DNA of 6,230 bases from Bacteroidales bacterium (GTDB lineage: Bacteria; Bacteroidota; Bacteroidia; Bacteroidales; Bacteroidaceae): positions 1-6,230 of the forward strand of contig JAUNIV010000163.1 in the NCBI GenBank assembly GCA_030523385.1, written 5' to 3'. Shown in pieces: positions 1 through 6,133 of the stretch. Position 1 is the first letter of the stretch; each line of letters starts with the position of its first letter. The notes beneath the pieces were generated by a model. It saw only the letters and a list, made by a program, of their open reading frames with translations. It was not told where the DNA came from and did no database searches. Both the position numbers and the translations under genes were made by a program.

Positions 1-55
1 AACTCGTGACCCTCAGCTTGGGAAGCTGATGCTCTACCAACTGAGCTACTGCCGC
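1..55 (-). tRNA. tRNA-Gly (anticodon CCC), 3' part cut off by the window edge
   Basis: Read on the minus strand, the 5' acceptor half GCGGCAG lies at 55-49. It is followed by TA, a D arm (GCTC at 46-43 paired with GAGC at 34-31, with AGTTGGTA in the loop), and an anticodon arm of TCAGC (29-25), loop TTCCCAA (24-18) and GCTGA (17-13). A five-base variable region GGGTC and the first half of the T stem (ACGAG, 7-3) come next, and the window then ends. Loop positions 34-36 read CCC, so the tRNA decodes GGG glycine codons. The T-loop remainder, 3' acceptor strand and any CCA are outside the window. The cloverleaf elements are all canonical; only the full 3' end is unseen. Confidence 0.95.
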
Positions 56-67
56 CTGTTGCTCGTG

Positions 68-99
68 CAAAAGTAACGCTTATTTTTGAGCTGAACAAA
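68..99 (-). promoter_or_regulatory. Bacteroides-type promoter for the tRNA-Gly
   Basis: On the minus strand a TTTG box (99-96) is followed after 20 nt by TACTTTTG (75-68). This matches the Bacteroides primary sigma factor consensus of TTTG, 19-21 nt, TAnnTTTG. The inferred start lies roughly at 62-65, only about 7-10 nt before the mature tRNA 5' end at 55. Position, spacing and both boxes agree, so this is the best-supported promoter in the window. Confidence 0.8.
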
Positions 100-112
100 T
101 TAATCAGCTACA
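87..112. repeat. Short inverted repeat between cobC and tRNA-Gly
   Basis: AGCTGA (89-94) pairs with TCAGCT (104-109). Two further pairs outside (TG at 87-88 with CA at 111-112) become possible if A110 is bulged; the loop is 9 nt. It lies 3' of the cobC stop and could act as a weak end-of-operon hairpin. In the cobC direction, however, it is followed by CAAAAATAA rather than a U-run. A T-run follows only on the plus strand (115-121), where no transcript is expected. The loop also contains the -33 box of the tRNA promoter. A terminator role is therefore doubtful. Confidence 0.3.
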
Positions 113-120
113 TTCTTTTT

Positions 121-648
121 TCATAACTCGATTTTAATTACCCCTCCGTAAGGAGTCAAAGCACCAAGAGCATCTTTGGGATTCAATACACCTGCGTAAA
201 TCTGTGCGTTCAACAATACGCCGCCATGTGCAAAAACAGCTATCTGGCGATAAGGTTGCCGACGGATTTCGTCCAAGAAAGCGGCTACGCGGCGATATTG
301 GTCTTCAAAGGATTCACCATTGGTGGCCCGCACGTGCAGGTAGTCGGCATACCATTCTTGGAGCCGCGGGTCTTTTATATCATCAAAGCGTTGCATTTCC
401 CAATCGCCGAAATTTATCTCCTTGATGCGCTCGTCGCGTTCGGCTTCGGGATAACCGCAGTAGGTGGCCAAGCGGATGCAACGGGTGAGAGGACTGGTAT
501 AGACCTTATCGAAATGAAGTCCTTCTAATTTTTTAGCTGTCTCTTCGGCTTCGTACATGAAGCTGAGCTTTAGGGGAACGTCCGTGTTGCCATAGCAAAC
601 ACCTTGCGGAACATCTACGGAAGTATGTCGTATGAGGTAAATAGTCAT
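121..648 (-). CDS. cobC: Alpha-ribazole-5'-phosphate phosphatase (CobC), histidine phosphatase family
   Basis: Predicted cytoplasmic phosphatase of 175 residues. It removes the 5' phosphate from alpha-ribazole phosphate or from the cobamide 5'-phosphate made by CobS, in the last steps of nucleotide-loop assembly. The phosphoglycerate-mutase-like fold is shown by LIRHT with the nucleophile His8 and Arg7, SPLTR with Arg56, the KEINFGDWE segment (76-84) with a probable acid at Glu77, and FAHGG with His141. The CYGNTDVPL segment (18-26) is typical of CobC-like members, as is RHT in place of the common RHG. The frame stays open upstream to 804, but the ATG at 648-646 overlaps the cobS stop as ATGA and places LIRH at the usual distance from the N terminus, so I choose it. 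It is the last gene of the cob module and is probably translationally coupled to cobS. A general sugar-phosphate phosphatase would be the alternative, but context argues for CobC. Confidence 0.9.
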   Translation of the reverse strand: MTIYLIRHTSVDVPQGVCYGNTDVPLKLSFMYEAEETAKKLEGLHFDKVYTSPLTRCIRLATYCGYPEAERDERIKEINFGDWEMQRFDDIKDPRLQEWYADYLHVRATNGESFEDQYRRVAAFLDEIRRQPYRQIAVFAHGGVLLNAQIYAGVLNPKDALGALTPYGGVIKIEL

Positions 649-1394
649 AGGTTGTGATAGATTAAGTTGATGATTAAATAAAAAGACAATTCGCTGCATA
701 AAAAGACTGCACCGCAACAGTCGCCCGTGTAGCCTTGTATGCGTTTGCGCATCAGAGAAATGAAAAACACGACAACTAAAGCTGGAGCAAGCGTGGCCCA
801 CCAATAACAGCTATCGAGGAAAAGGAGTACGGGCAATGCTCCTGCCAGCAATATGAGCAGCTGTGTTTTCAGGTCCATCCTGTCATATATCACTTTGGCT
901 TTTGCCTCTTCCTCCTTGCGTGCATAAGGGAGGGTGTTTATCACTTGTGCCGAACAGAATTTGCTCCATGCATCTCCGGCCAATATGCCACAACAGGCAA
1001 GAGATATGGGTAAGGTAGTCAGTGCATTCCACATCAGTCCGAAGTAAAGGATAAGGCCGATTACTCCATAAGTGCCTATGTGGGAATCTTTCATGATGAA
1101 CAGAATTTTTTCGCGCGAAGTGCCGCCGCCAAATCCATCGCAGAAATCAGCCAGACCGTCCTCATGCAAAGCACCTGTCACCAGCAAGCGGGCAATGAGT
1201 GCCAGCAAGGCGGCGATTGGTATGGGAAGGATTTGCGCAAATACCCATAGGCTACCGGCCATAATGCCTCCCGTCAGCCATCCTACGAATGGCCAATAGT
1301 CCACTACCCGTTTGAAATAAACGGGAGGAACATCGGCAATCCGCCAAAAGGGAAGGCGGGTGAAGAAGATGAGAGAAGCAAGCAGTTTCATCAT
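645..1394 (-). CDS. cobS: Adenosylcobinamide-GDP ribazoletransferase (cobalamin synthase, CobS)
   Basis: Integral inner-membrane enzyme of 249 residues, the usual length for CobS. It joins adenosylcobinamide-GDP to alpha-ribazole (or its phosphate), releasing GMP and closing the nucleotide loop. Family signatures are clear: FTRLPFW near the N terminus (11-17), the acidic metal-binding HEDGLADFCDGFGGG (77-91), KDSHIGTYG (102-110) and GYTGDCCGA (221-229; most homologues I recall have Leu where the second Cys stands). Hydrophobic segments lie near 36-58, 61-75, 109-140, 178-194 and 199-215, as expected for a multi-span protein. Two adjacent ATGs (1394 and 1391) follow the cobT stop by 4 or 7 nt; the choice between them is uncertain. 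Starting at 1445 would overlap cobT by 47 nt and add a non-homologous-looking tail, so I rejected it. The stop overlaps the cobC start by 4 nt. Confidence 0.95.
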   Translation of the reverse strand: MMKLLASLIFFTRLPFWRIADVPPVYFKRVVDYWPFVGWLTGGIMAGSLWVFAQILPIPIAALLALIARLLVTGALHEDGLADFCDGFGGGTSREKILFIMKDSHIGTYGVIGLILYFGLMWNALTTLPISLACCGILAGDAWSKFCSAQVINTLPYARKEEEAKAKVIYDRMDLKTQLLILLAGALPVLLFLDSCYWWATLAPALVVVFFISLMRKRIQGYTGDCCGAVFLCSELSFYLIINLIYHNL

Positions 1395-1398
1395 GGTG

Positions 1399-2436
1399 TC
1401 AGAAGTATTTAGTGATGGATGCATGGGCAAAGGTGTCCATTTCATTCATCATGTTTACGGCAGATACAACAATGGGATAAGCGCAGATGGCTCCTGTCCC
1501 TTCTCCCAAACGGAGGTCTAAACTCAACAGCGGACGTGCATGCATGGCTTGTAATAACAGTTTATGTCCGCTTTCGTCTCCTTGGTGTCCGAAGATGGCG
1601 TAGGCCATCACTTCCGGATGAAGTCGTGAAGCTGCCAGCATGCAATTCGTCATGATAAAGCCGTCCACCAGAATCAGCATTTTCAGTTCGGCCGCACGCA
1701 GCATGCCACCGATGGCCATTACCATCTCGTAACCGCCGAACCAGGCTATCCGGTCTGTAGCCGAATCGCTTCCGGTGTAATTATCTACGGCTTGTTGCAA
1801 TATCCGATATTTGTGAAGCACGCCGTCTGCATCAAGTCCGCTGCCTGCACCCACGCATTCTTTCAGAGGAATGCCCGTAAACAGGTGCATCCATACGGAA
1901 GACGATGAGGTGTTTCCTATTCCCATCTCTCCGAAACTCACCACATTGCATCCGTCGGCATGGATGCGGCCTATGATGTCGGCACCGCGTTCCAGGCAAA
2001 GATTCATCTCTTCATGGGTCATGGCGGGACCTTTCAGGAAGTTGCGCGTGCTTCGCCGTACGCTGCAATTAATGATGCCTTTATGGTAAGGAAGGTCGTA
2101 GTCAACTCCTGCATCAACCACCACCAGTTTGAATCCATGCTGGCGGCACAGGAAGTTCACACCGGCTCCTCCGTGCACAATGTTGCTCAGCTGTTGCCAG
2201 GTTATCTCTTTGGGTGATTTGCTTACTCCTTCTTCTACGATGCCGTGGTCGGCGGCAAAGAGTACATTGTGCGGATGGCTCAATGTCGGAGAGAGAGTCT
2301 GCTGAACCAGGCCTATCTGCAGGGCAAGTTCTTCCAACCTGCCCAATGAGCCTTTGGGTTTGGTCAGATTGTCTATCTTCTCTATGAGTGCTGTTCGCAG
2401 GCTTTCATCCGGTCGTTCTATATGGAAATCTTTCAT
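1399..2436 (-). CDS. cobT: Nicotinate-nucleotide--dimethylbenzimidazole phosphoribosyltransferase (CobT)
   Basis: Cytoplasmic enzyme of 345 residues, close to the usual length of about 350. It transfers phosphoribose from nicotinate mononucleotide to the lower-ligand base, giving an alpha-riboside phosphate for CobS. Diagnostic segments are KPKGSLGRLE (27-36), FAADHG (60-65), VHGGAGVNFL (88-97), FGEMGIGNTSSSS (168-180), GAGSGLD (196-202), FGHQGDE (282-288) and LRLGEGTGA (308-316). Glu312 matches the catalytic base known in Salmonella CobT as Glu317, and Glu170 corresponds to a second conserved glutamate. Which base is used (dimethylbenzimidazole, adenine or another) cannot be read from the sequence, and no base-synthesis gene is in the window. 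The 24 nt between the cobU stop and this ATG are AT-rich with no Shine-Dalgarno sequence, as is normal in Bacteroidetes. Confidence 0.96.
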   Translation of the reverse strand: MKDFHIERPDESLRTALIEKIDNLTKPKGSLGRLEELALQIGLVQQTLSPTLSHPHNVLFAADHGIVEEGVSKSPKEITWQQLSNIVHGGAGVNFLCRQHGFKLVVVDAGVDYDLPYHKGIINCSVRRSTRNFLKGPAMTHEEMNLCLERGADIIGRIHADGCNVVSFGEMGIGNTSSSSVWMHLFTGIPLKECVGAGSGLDADGVLHKYRILQQAVDNYTGSDSATDRIAWFGGYEMVMAIGGMLRAAELKMLILVDGFIMTNCMLAASRLHPEVMAYAIFGHQGDESGHKLLLQAMHARPLLSLDLRLGEGTGAICAYPIVVSAVNMMNEMDTFAHASITKYF

Positions 2437-2460
2437 AATGTAGATTTTAGGTTATATATT

Positions 2461-2973
2461 CTATTTCTTGATGGGTACCGCAATGCCCGATACCATCAGA
2501 TATACTTCGTCGGCTCGTGCTGCGATGTATTGGTTTATCCAACCTTGCAAGTCGGTAAACCGACGCTGAATGGCATTCTCGGATACGGCTCCCAGGCCTA
2601 TTTCATTGGTTACAAAGATAAAGGTAGCATCTTGGGCTGTGAATTTGTCGAACTCTGACTTCACGGCTTGCAGGGAGGCATCTACTTCCGATTGCAAATC
2701 GAAGAAGAAGTTGGTGCACCACAGGGTCACACAGTCTATCAGGATTACTTTGCCTTCCAGATTATGTTTGCTCAGTGTTTTCTCTTCTTCTATATTGATC
2801 CATTCCGGACCACGCCTTTCCTGATGCTTGATTACCCGTTGGCGAAACTCTTCATCCCAAATGCGTGAGGTAGCCATGTAAACCGGATGGGGTGACAAAG
2901 AGAGTGCCAACCGTTCTGCATAAGAACTTTTGCCCGACCGCTGACCGCCTGTAATGAGGATGATGCGTTTCAT
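2461..2973 (-). CDS. cobU: Bifunctional adenosylcobinamide kinase / adenosylcobinamide-phosphate guanylyltransferase (CobU)
   Basis: Cytoplasmic P-loop enzyme of 170 residues. It phosphorylates adenosylcobinamide and then transfers GMP from GTP to give adenosylcobinamide-GDP, the CobS substrate. It is also a salvage entry point for imported cobinamide. Visible motifs are the Walker A GGQRSGKSS (9-17), His50 in IKHQERRG (the position expected for the guanylylated histidine, His46 in Salmonella CobU), the Walker B-like LIDCVTLW (78-85), TNEIGLG (122-128), the RRFTDLQGWINQ stretch (137-148) and a C-terminal VSGIAVPIK. The frame extends upstream to 3018, but that start would lie inside the preceding FHA gene. 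The ATG at 2973 puts the P-loop directly at the N terminus as in the family and leaves a 7-nt gap after the FHA stop. That gap cannot hold a riboswitch or a promoter of its own. Confidence 0.95.
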   Translation of the reverse strand: MKRIILITGGQRSGKSSYAERLALSLSPHPVYMATSRIWDEEFRQRVIKHQERRGPEWINIEEEKTLSKHNLEGKVILIDCVTLWCTNFFFDLQSEVDASLQAVKSEFDKFTAQDATFIFVTNEIGLGAVSENAIQRRFTDLQGWINQYIAARADEVYLMVSGIAVPIKK

Positions 2974-2980
2974 ACTACTT

Positions 2981-3505
2981 TTACTTTTCGGCCGCACGCA
3001 AGATAAGCGTGGTGGCACCTAATGTAATGATGGCGCCTTCTTCTATGCGCACCCTGTCTTTCGGTCCCAATATCTCATTCATCAGGAAAGTGCCGGTGAT
3101 GCTGTCATTGTCGCGCAATGTATAAGTTATTTCGCCTTGTGGGTTGCGCTTTACATGGATGATGCAGTGTTTCCGGTCCATGCTGGGGTCTGAGGTTTCA
3201 ATCGGGACTTGCACTTCGGTGCCTTTGTTTTTGCGACCGATGATATTGTCGCCTTCCGACAGGGGGAGTACCTGCTTGTAGCCGAATACGTTTTCTATCA
3301 CAACGATGCTTCCGCAGTCCTGTTTGTTCTCCTGCTCGTCCAACACTTCTTCTTTGCGGATGGCTTTCAGTTTGGATTTCCCTATGCGGATGCTGAATTG
3401 TTTCTTGCACTGGTCGCAAATGAATACCAATGACTGTCCTTCGGAATATTTGGTTTCATCGAACGTGATGTAATTGTCACATTTGGGACACAAAACTCTT
3501 TTCAT
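2981..3505 (-). CDS. Zinc-ribbon and FHA domain protein of unknown role
   Basis: A 174-residue protein with no signal peptide or membrane span, so probably cytoplasmic. The N terminus has two Cys pairs, CPKC (6-9) and CDQC (30-33), forming a short zinc-ribbon/MJ0042-like finger. A charged linker follows (about 43-66), then an FHA domain from about 67 to 171. That domain shows IIGRKN (88-93), SMDRKHCII (108-116), DSITGTF (134-140) and a final beta-rich segment. FHA domains normally read phosphothreonine peptides. Here Arg91 and His113 of the fold are kept, but the usual SRxH serine is Asp110 and the usual Asn before GT is Thr137, so classical pThr recognition is in doubt. The partner is unknown; the gene lies 19 nt after the SPOR gene and 7 nt before cobU. 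The ATG at 3535 is an alternative start that would add ten residues and overlap the SPOR stop; I prefer 3505 because it places CPKC at the N terminus. Confidence 0.85.
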   Translation of the reverse strand: MKRVLCPKCDNYITFDETKYSEGQSLVFICDQCKKQFSIRIGKSKLKAIRKEEVLDEQENKQDCGSIVVIENVFGYKQVLPLSEGDNIIGRKNKGTEVQVPIETSDPSMDRKHCIIHVKRNPQGEITYTLRDNDSITGTFLMNEILGPKDRVRIEEGAIITLGATTLILRAAEK

Positions 3506-3524
3506 ACGTGATTGGCTTTTTCCT

Positions 3525-4667
3525 TTATTTGGCATTAAGTACCCAAGCATTCTTGAAAGCTTCGTCTTTCTTCAGCTCATTCAGCTTTTTGTAGGCAGCA
3601 GCTTTATCGGCAAAACTACACAAAGACAAACGATAACGTCCGTTACCTTCCACGATAGTGGCATCCTTATATCCTTTCTTCTTGTAGTCGTCCAACACTT
3701 GCTCTGCATCTTTGGCTGTTGCCAGGCTGGATACAATAATGCAATAATTATTCTTTTGGGTAGCCGTAGTGGCTGGTGTGTTATTGGCCGGCGTTTTCTT
3801 TTCTGTCGCAGCCGGGGTAGTTTCCATGCGTTTGGGAGCAACTTCTTTAGGCTGCTTCGTCGCAGCAACCGTATCGGCCTTGGAACTGTGCGCATCATCA
3901 GCTTTGGCTACCTTTTCCACTTTCACCGTAACTGGTTTCAGTGTGTTCTGATTGTGCTTTTCCTTGCTTTCTTGTTTTTTCTTTTGAGGTTCTTGCGGTA
4001 TAGTCAGCAATGTTGTAGCCAATGATTGCGAACGGATGGCATCAAACAGACCGTCGGTCCCCAAAGAAGCATAATTCCCTTTGTCCACGTAGGTATTTTC
4101 CACAGGCACGGAGAGGAAGAAGAACAGAATAACGGCTACGGCTACGGCTGCTACATTGCCTGCCCATTTCCGCCCGATGTGATAAATCTTTCTTGCTTTC
4201 AAAGGCTTTGGAAGAAGTGTCTTCACTATCGGGGTGACATCTGCCGGTTCAAGACGTTTTATCGTAAATGCCCCCAATCCGTATAATGAAGGAGACAAGG
4301 CTCCGTCTTCGTTCGGATGAAATTCATAAGTACCATATATATTATAATGTAGAGTACCTATGCCATGCATCTCGGCACATCCTTCCTTGTGCAATATATC
4401 TTTAAGCTCTGCCACTTCGCGTTCTATCATGCGCGTAGCGTCCGGAAAGTCCGTGTGATGCGCCTGCATATAAGCTTGTGCCAGCAATCCGTCGTTAAGC
4501 GTAAGCTGCGGGTTGAAGCCAATGGTGCGGATGGGCGGAAGAAACAGGTGTTCTTCTTCCACATACCGTGCAGGCTGATAATGTGCGATGAAGCCTCCAA
4601 AGTCCGGAATAATCACACAGTCATTTTCCAGTAACAGAAATTCTATATGTCTAATCAATTCAATCAT
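3525..4667 (-). CDS. HU-CCDC81-like, single-span membrane protein with C-terminal SPOR domain
   Basis: A 380-residue protein. Residues 1 to about 140 resemble the Bacteroidetes HU-CCDC81 pair: the start through DCVIIPDFGGFIAHY (16-30) and FNPQLTLNDGLLA (51-63) match the first module, and about 65-138, including HGIGTLHYN (101-109), matches the second. A basic stretch (154-168) precedes one hydrophobic span (about 169-187), which predicts a cytoplasmic N terminus and periplasmic C terminus. A low-complexity Lys/Ala/Thr/Pro linker (about 225-305) leads to a SPOR domain (about 306-380, starting YCIIVSSLATAKDAEQ), a fold that binds glycan strands lacking stem peptides at division septa. The family knowledge suggests a tether between a cytoplasmic (possibly DNA- or protein-bound) HU-like part and the wall; that role is inference. 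It is the first gene of the six-gene array. A hexamer repeat at 4133-4150 encodes the AVAV residues of the span. Confidence 0.88.
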   Translation of the reverse strand: MIELIRHIEFLLLENDCVIIPDFGGFIAHYQPARYVEEEHLFLPPIRTIGFNPQLTLNDGLLAQAYMQAHHTDFPDATRMIEREVAELKDILHKEGCAEMHGIGTLHYNIYGTYEFHPNEDGALSPSLYGLGAFTIKRLEPADVTPIVKTLLPKPLKARKIYHIGRKWAGNVAAVAVAVILFFFLSVPVENTYVDKGNYASLGTDGLFDAIRSQSLATTLLTIPQEPQKKKQESKEKHNQNTLKPVTVKVEKVAKADDAHSSKADTVAATKQPKEVAPKRMETTPAATEKKTPANNTPATTATQKNNYCIIVSSLATAKDAEQVLDDYKKKGYKDATIVEGNGRYRLSLCSFADKAAAYKKLNELKKDEAFKNAWVLNAK

Positions 4668-4671
4668 ATTG

Positions 4672-4704
4672 CAAAAATAGCGTTTTTATTCCATTCCTGC
4701 GCAA
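4672..4704 (-). promoter_or_regulatory. Candidate promoter of the SPOR/FHA/cob array, probably leaderless
   Basis: On the minus strand TATTTTTG (4679-4672) matches the Bacteroides -7 consensus TAnnTTTG exactly. A partial -33 box, GTTG (4705-4702), lies 22 nt upstream, one more than the usual 19-21. Only four bases separate the -7 box from the ATG at 4667, so the inferred transcription start falls at or within a few bases of the start codon. The -7 match is good and the -33 match is modest. A better upstream promoter was not seen in the 124-nt gap. Confidence 0.5.
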
Positions 4705-4728
4705 CTTTTATCAAAGAAAATGACGGCA

Positions 4729-4756
4729 GCCACATAAATTATTGTAATTTTGTGGC
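4729..4756. repeat. 28-bp inverted repeat overlapping the ugd promoter; candidate operator
   Basis: GCCACA (4729-4734) pairs with TGTGGC (4751-4756), and AAATTA (4736-4741) pairs with TAATTT (4745-4750). The result is 12 base pairs interrupted by a single unpaired T at 4735, around a 3-nt centre TTG (4742-4744). It lies in the divergent gap and its right arm contains the candidate ugd -7 box. No T-run follows on either strand, so it does not look like a terminator. A binding site for a dimeric regulator is the most likely reading, but that is inference. Confidence 0.6.
4745..4752 (+). promoter_or_regulatory. Candidate -7 box of the ugd promoter
   Basis: TAATTTTG matches TAnnTTTG and would start transcription near 4755-4758, giving a leader of about 35 nt before the ATG at 4792. 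No TTTG or TTG is found at the expected -33 position (about 4719-4726 reads AAAATGAC/GG), so the promoter is incomplete by consensus and may depend on a regulator. The box lies in the right arm of the inverted repeat at 4729-4756. Confidence 0.45.
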
Positions 4757-4791
4757 CGGAAAAAGTTAGACAGACTATTAATGTAATCTCA

Positions 4792-6105
4792 ATGAATATA
4801 GCAATTGTAGGAACCGGATATGTGGGACTGGTAACAGGAACATGCTTTGCCGAGACAGGTATGAATGTGACGTGTGTGGATGTAGATGCCGAGAAGATAG
4901 CACGTTTGCAAAAGGGCATCATTCCCATTTACGAACCGGGACTGGAAGATATGGTTATGCGCAATGTGACAGCAGGGCGTCTTCACTTCACTACTTCTTT
5001 AGAATCATGTTTGGATCATGTCGATATTGTATTTAGTGCTGTCGGGACTCCGCCCGACGAGGATGGAAGTGCCGATTTGCGCTATGTGCTTGAGGTGGCT
5101 CGCACCATCGGCAAGCATATAAACAAGTATGTTCTGGTGGTCACTAAGAGCACTGTCCCCGTAGGTACGGCCCGCAAGGTGAAAGCCGCTATTCAGGAAG
5201 AACTGGACAGGAGAGGAGTAAAGGTAGATTTCGATGTGGCTTCCAATCCGGAGTTTCTGAAGGAAGGCAATGCCATTGATGACTTTATGAGTCCCGACCG
5301 TGTGGTGGTGGGAGTGGAGTCTGAAAGAGCAAAGAAACTGATGACAAAACTCTATAAGCCTTTCATGCTGGTAAATTTCCGGGTGATTTTCATGGATATC
5401 CCGTCTGCCGAGATGACTAAATATGCGGCCAACTCCATGCTGGCCACCCGTATCAGTTTTATGAATGACATAGCGAACTTATGCGAACTGGTGGGAGCCG
5501 ATGTCAATATGGTGCGCGACGGCATAGGGTCTGACAGCCGTATCGGGCGTAAGTTTCTTTATCCGGGCTGCGGCTATGGCGGCTCCTGCTTTCCCAAGGA
5601 TGTGAAAGCCTTGATTAAGACTGCCGAACAGAATGGCTATTCCATGCAGGTGCTGAAAGCCGTAGAAGATGTCAATGAGAAACAGAAGGGAATCTTGTTC
5701 GAGAAGCTGCAAAAGCTGTTCGGAGGTAATCTGCAGGGCAAGACGGTAGCTTTGTGGGGGTTGGCTTTCAAACCCGGCACAGACGATATGCGCGAGGCTC
5801 CTGCCTTGGTGCTTATAGACAAACTAAAGCAAAGCGGTTGCCGCGTTCGGGCATACGACCCGGCTGCCATGAACGAATCACGCCGTCGGGTGGGCGAGAG
5901 CATTTACTATGCACGCGACATGTATGATGCAGTTCTTGACGCCGATGCCCTGATACTTGTCACCGAATGGAAGGAATTCCGCCTGCCTGCATGGGGAGTG
6001 ATAAAGAAAGCCATGAAGCAACCTGTGGTGTTGGACGGAAGAAACATCTATGATGGCGATGAATTGCACGAAATGGGATTTGCTTATCACTGCATAGGAA
6101 AGTGA
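4792..6105 (+). CDS. ugd: UDP-glucose 6-dehydrogenase
   Basis: A cytoplasmic enzyme of 437 residues, normal for the bacterial family. It oxidises UDP-glucose twice with NAD+ to UDP-glucuronate, a precursor for capsule, exopolysaccharide and other surface glycans. The N-terminal Rossmann domain begins VGTGYVGLVTG (6-16) with the NAD-binding acid at Asp30 in VDVD. Further motifs are IPIYEPGLE (44-52), VGTPPDEDGSAD (84-95), KSTVPVGT (119-126), NPEFLKEG (152-159) and the central-domain EMTKYAANSMLATRISFMND (207-226) with Lys210 and Asn214. The active-site segment is GGSCFPKD (263-270) with catalytic Cys266. The C-terminal UDP-binding domain has LAFKPGTDDMREAP (324-337) and LDGRNIYD (414-421). A frame extension to a TTG at 4750 is rejected because the Rossmann motif fits the ATG at 4792. 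UDP-ManNAc or GDP-mannose dehydrogenases are related, but the motifs here fit the UDP-glucose enzyme best. Confidence 0.94.
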   Translation: MNIAIVGTGYVGLVTGTCFAETGMNVTCVDVDAEKIARLQKGIIPIYEPGLEDMVMRNVTAGRLHFTTSLESCLDHVDIVFSAVGTPPDEDGSADLRYVLEVARTIGKHINKYVLVVTKSTVPVGTARKVKAAIQEELDRRGVKVDFDVASNPEFLKEGNAIDDFMSPDRVVVGVESERAKKLMTKLYKPFMLVNFRVIFMDIPSAEMTKYAANSMLATRISFMNDIANLCELVGADVNMVRDGIGSDSRIGRKFLYPGCGYGGSCFPKDVKALIKTAEQNGYSMQVLKAVEDVNEKQKGILFEKLQKLFGGNLQGKTVALWGLAFKPGTDDMREAPALVLIDKLKQSGCRVRAYDPAAMNESRRRVGESIYYARDMYDAVLDADALILVTEWKEFRLPAWGVIKKAMKQPVVLDGRNIYDGDELHEMGFAYHCIGK

Positions 6106-6133
6106 GTAAAAACAACAAATAGAAAATAAGATC

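Noticed and set aside
649..804. Upstream extension of the cobC frame into cobS
   Set aside because: It overlaps cobS by more than 150 nt, and the added residues look unrelated to histidine phosphatases. The ATGA overlap supports the start at 648.
2437..2460. Possible cobalamin riboswitch or promoter between cobU and cobT
   Set aside because: The 24-nt gap is far too short for a cobalamin riboswitch and shows no TAnnTTTG box.
3611..3618. Minus-strand TAGTTTTG inside the 3' end of the SPOR gene, which might be an internal promoter for the FHA/cob genes
   Set aside because: No TTTG or TTG lies at the -33 spacing, and one such match per few kilobases is expected by chance.
3474..4025. A 183-codon open frame on the plus strand, antisense to the FHA and SPOR genes, with hydrophobic Phe/Leu-rich translation
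   Set aside because: The opposite strand carries genes with clear domains over the same bases. The Phe/Leu-rich sequence is what the antisense of Lys/Glu/Ala-rich coding DNA gives, and no recognisable domain or promoter supports it.
4133..4150. Three near-tandem copies of a CGGCTA hexamer
   Set aside because: They encode alternating Ala/Val residues of the transmembrane span; three imperfect copies are too few to claim a phase-variable repeat.
4750..4791. TTG-initiated extension of ugd
   Set aside because: The TTG is part of the candidate -7 box, and the dinucleotide-binding fold begins normally at the ATG at 4792.
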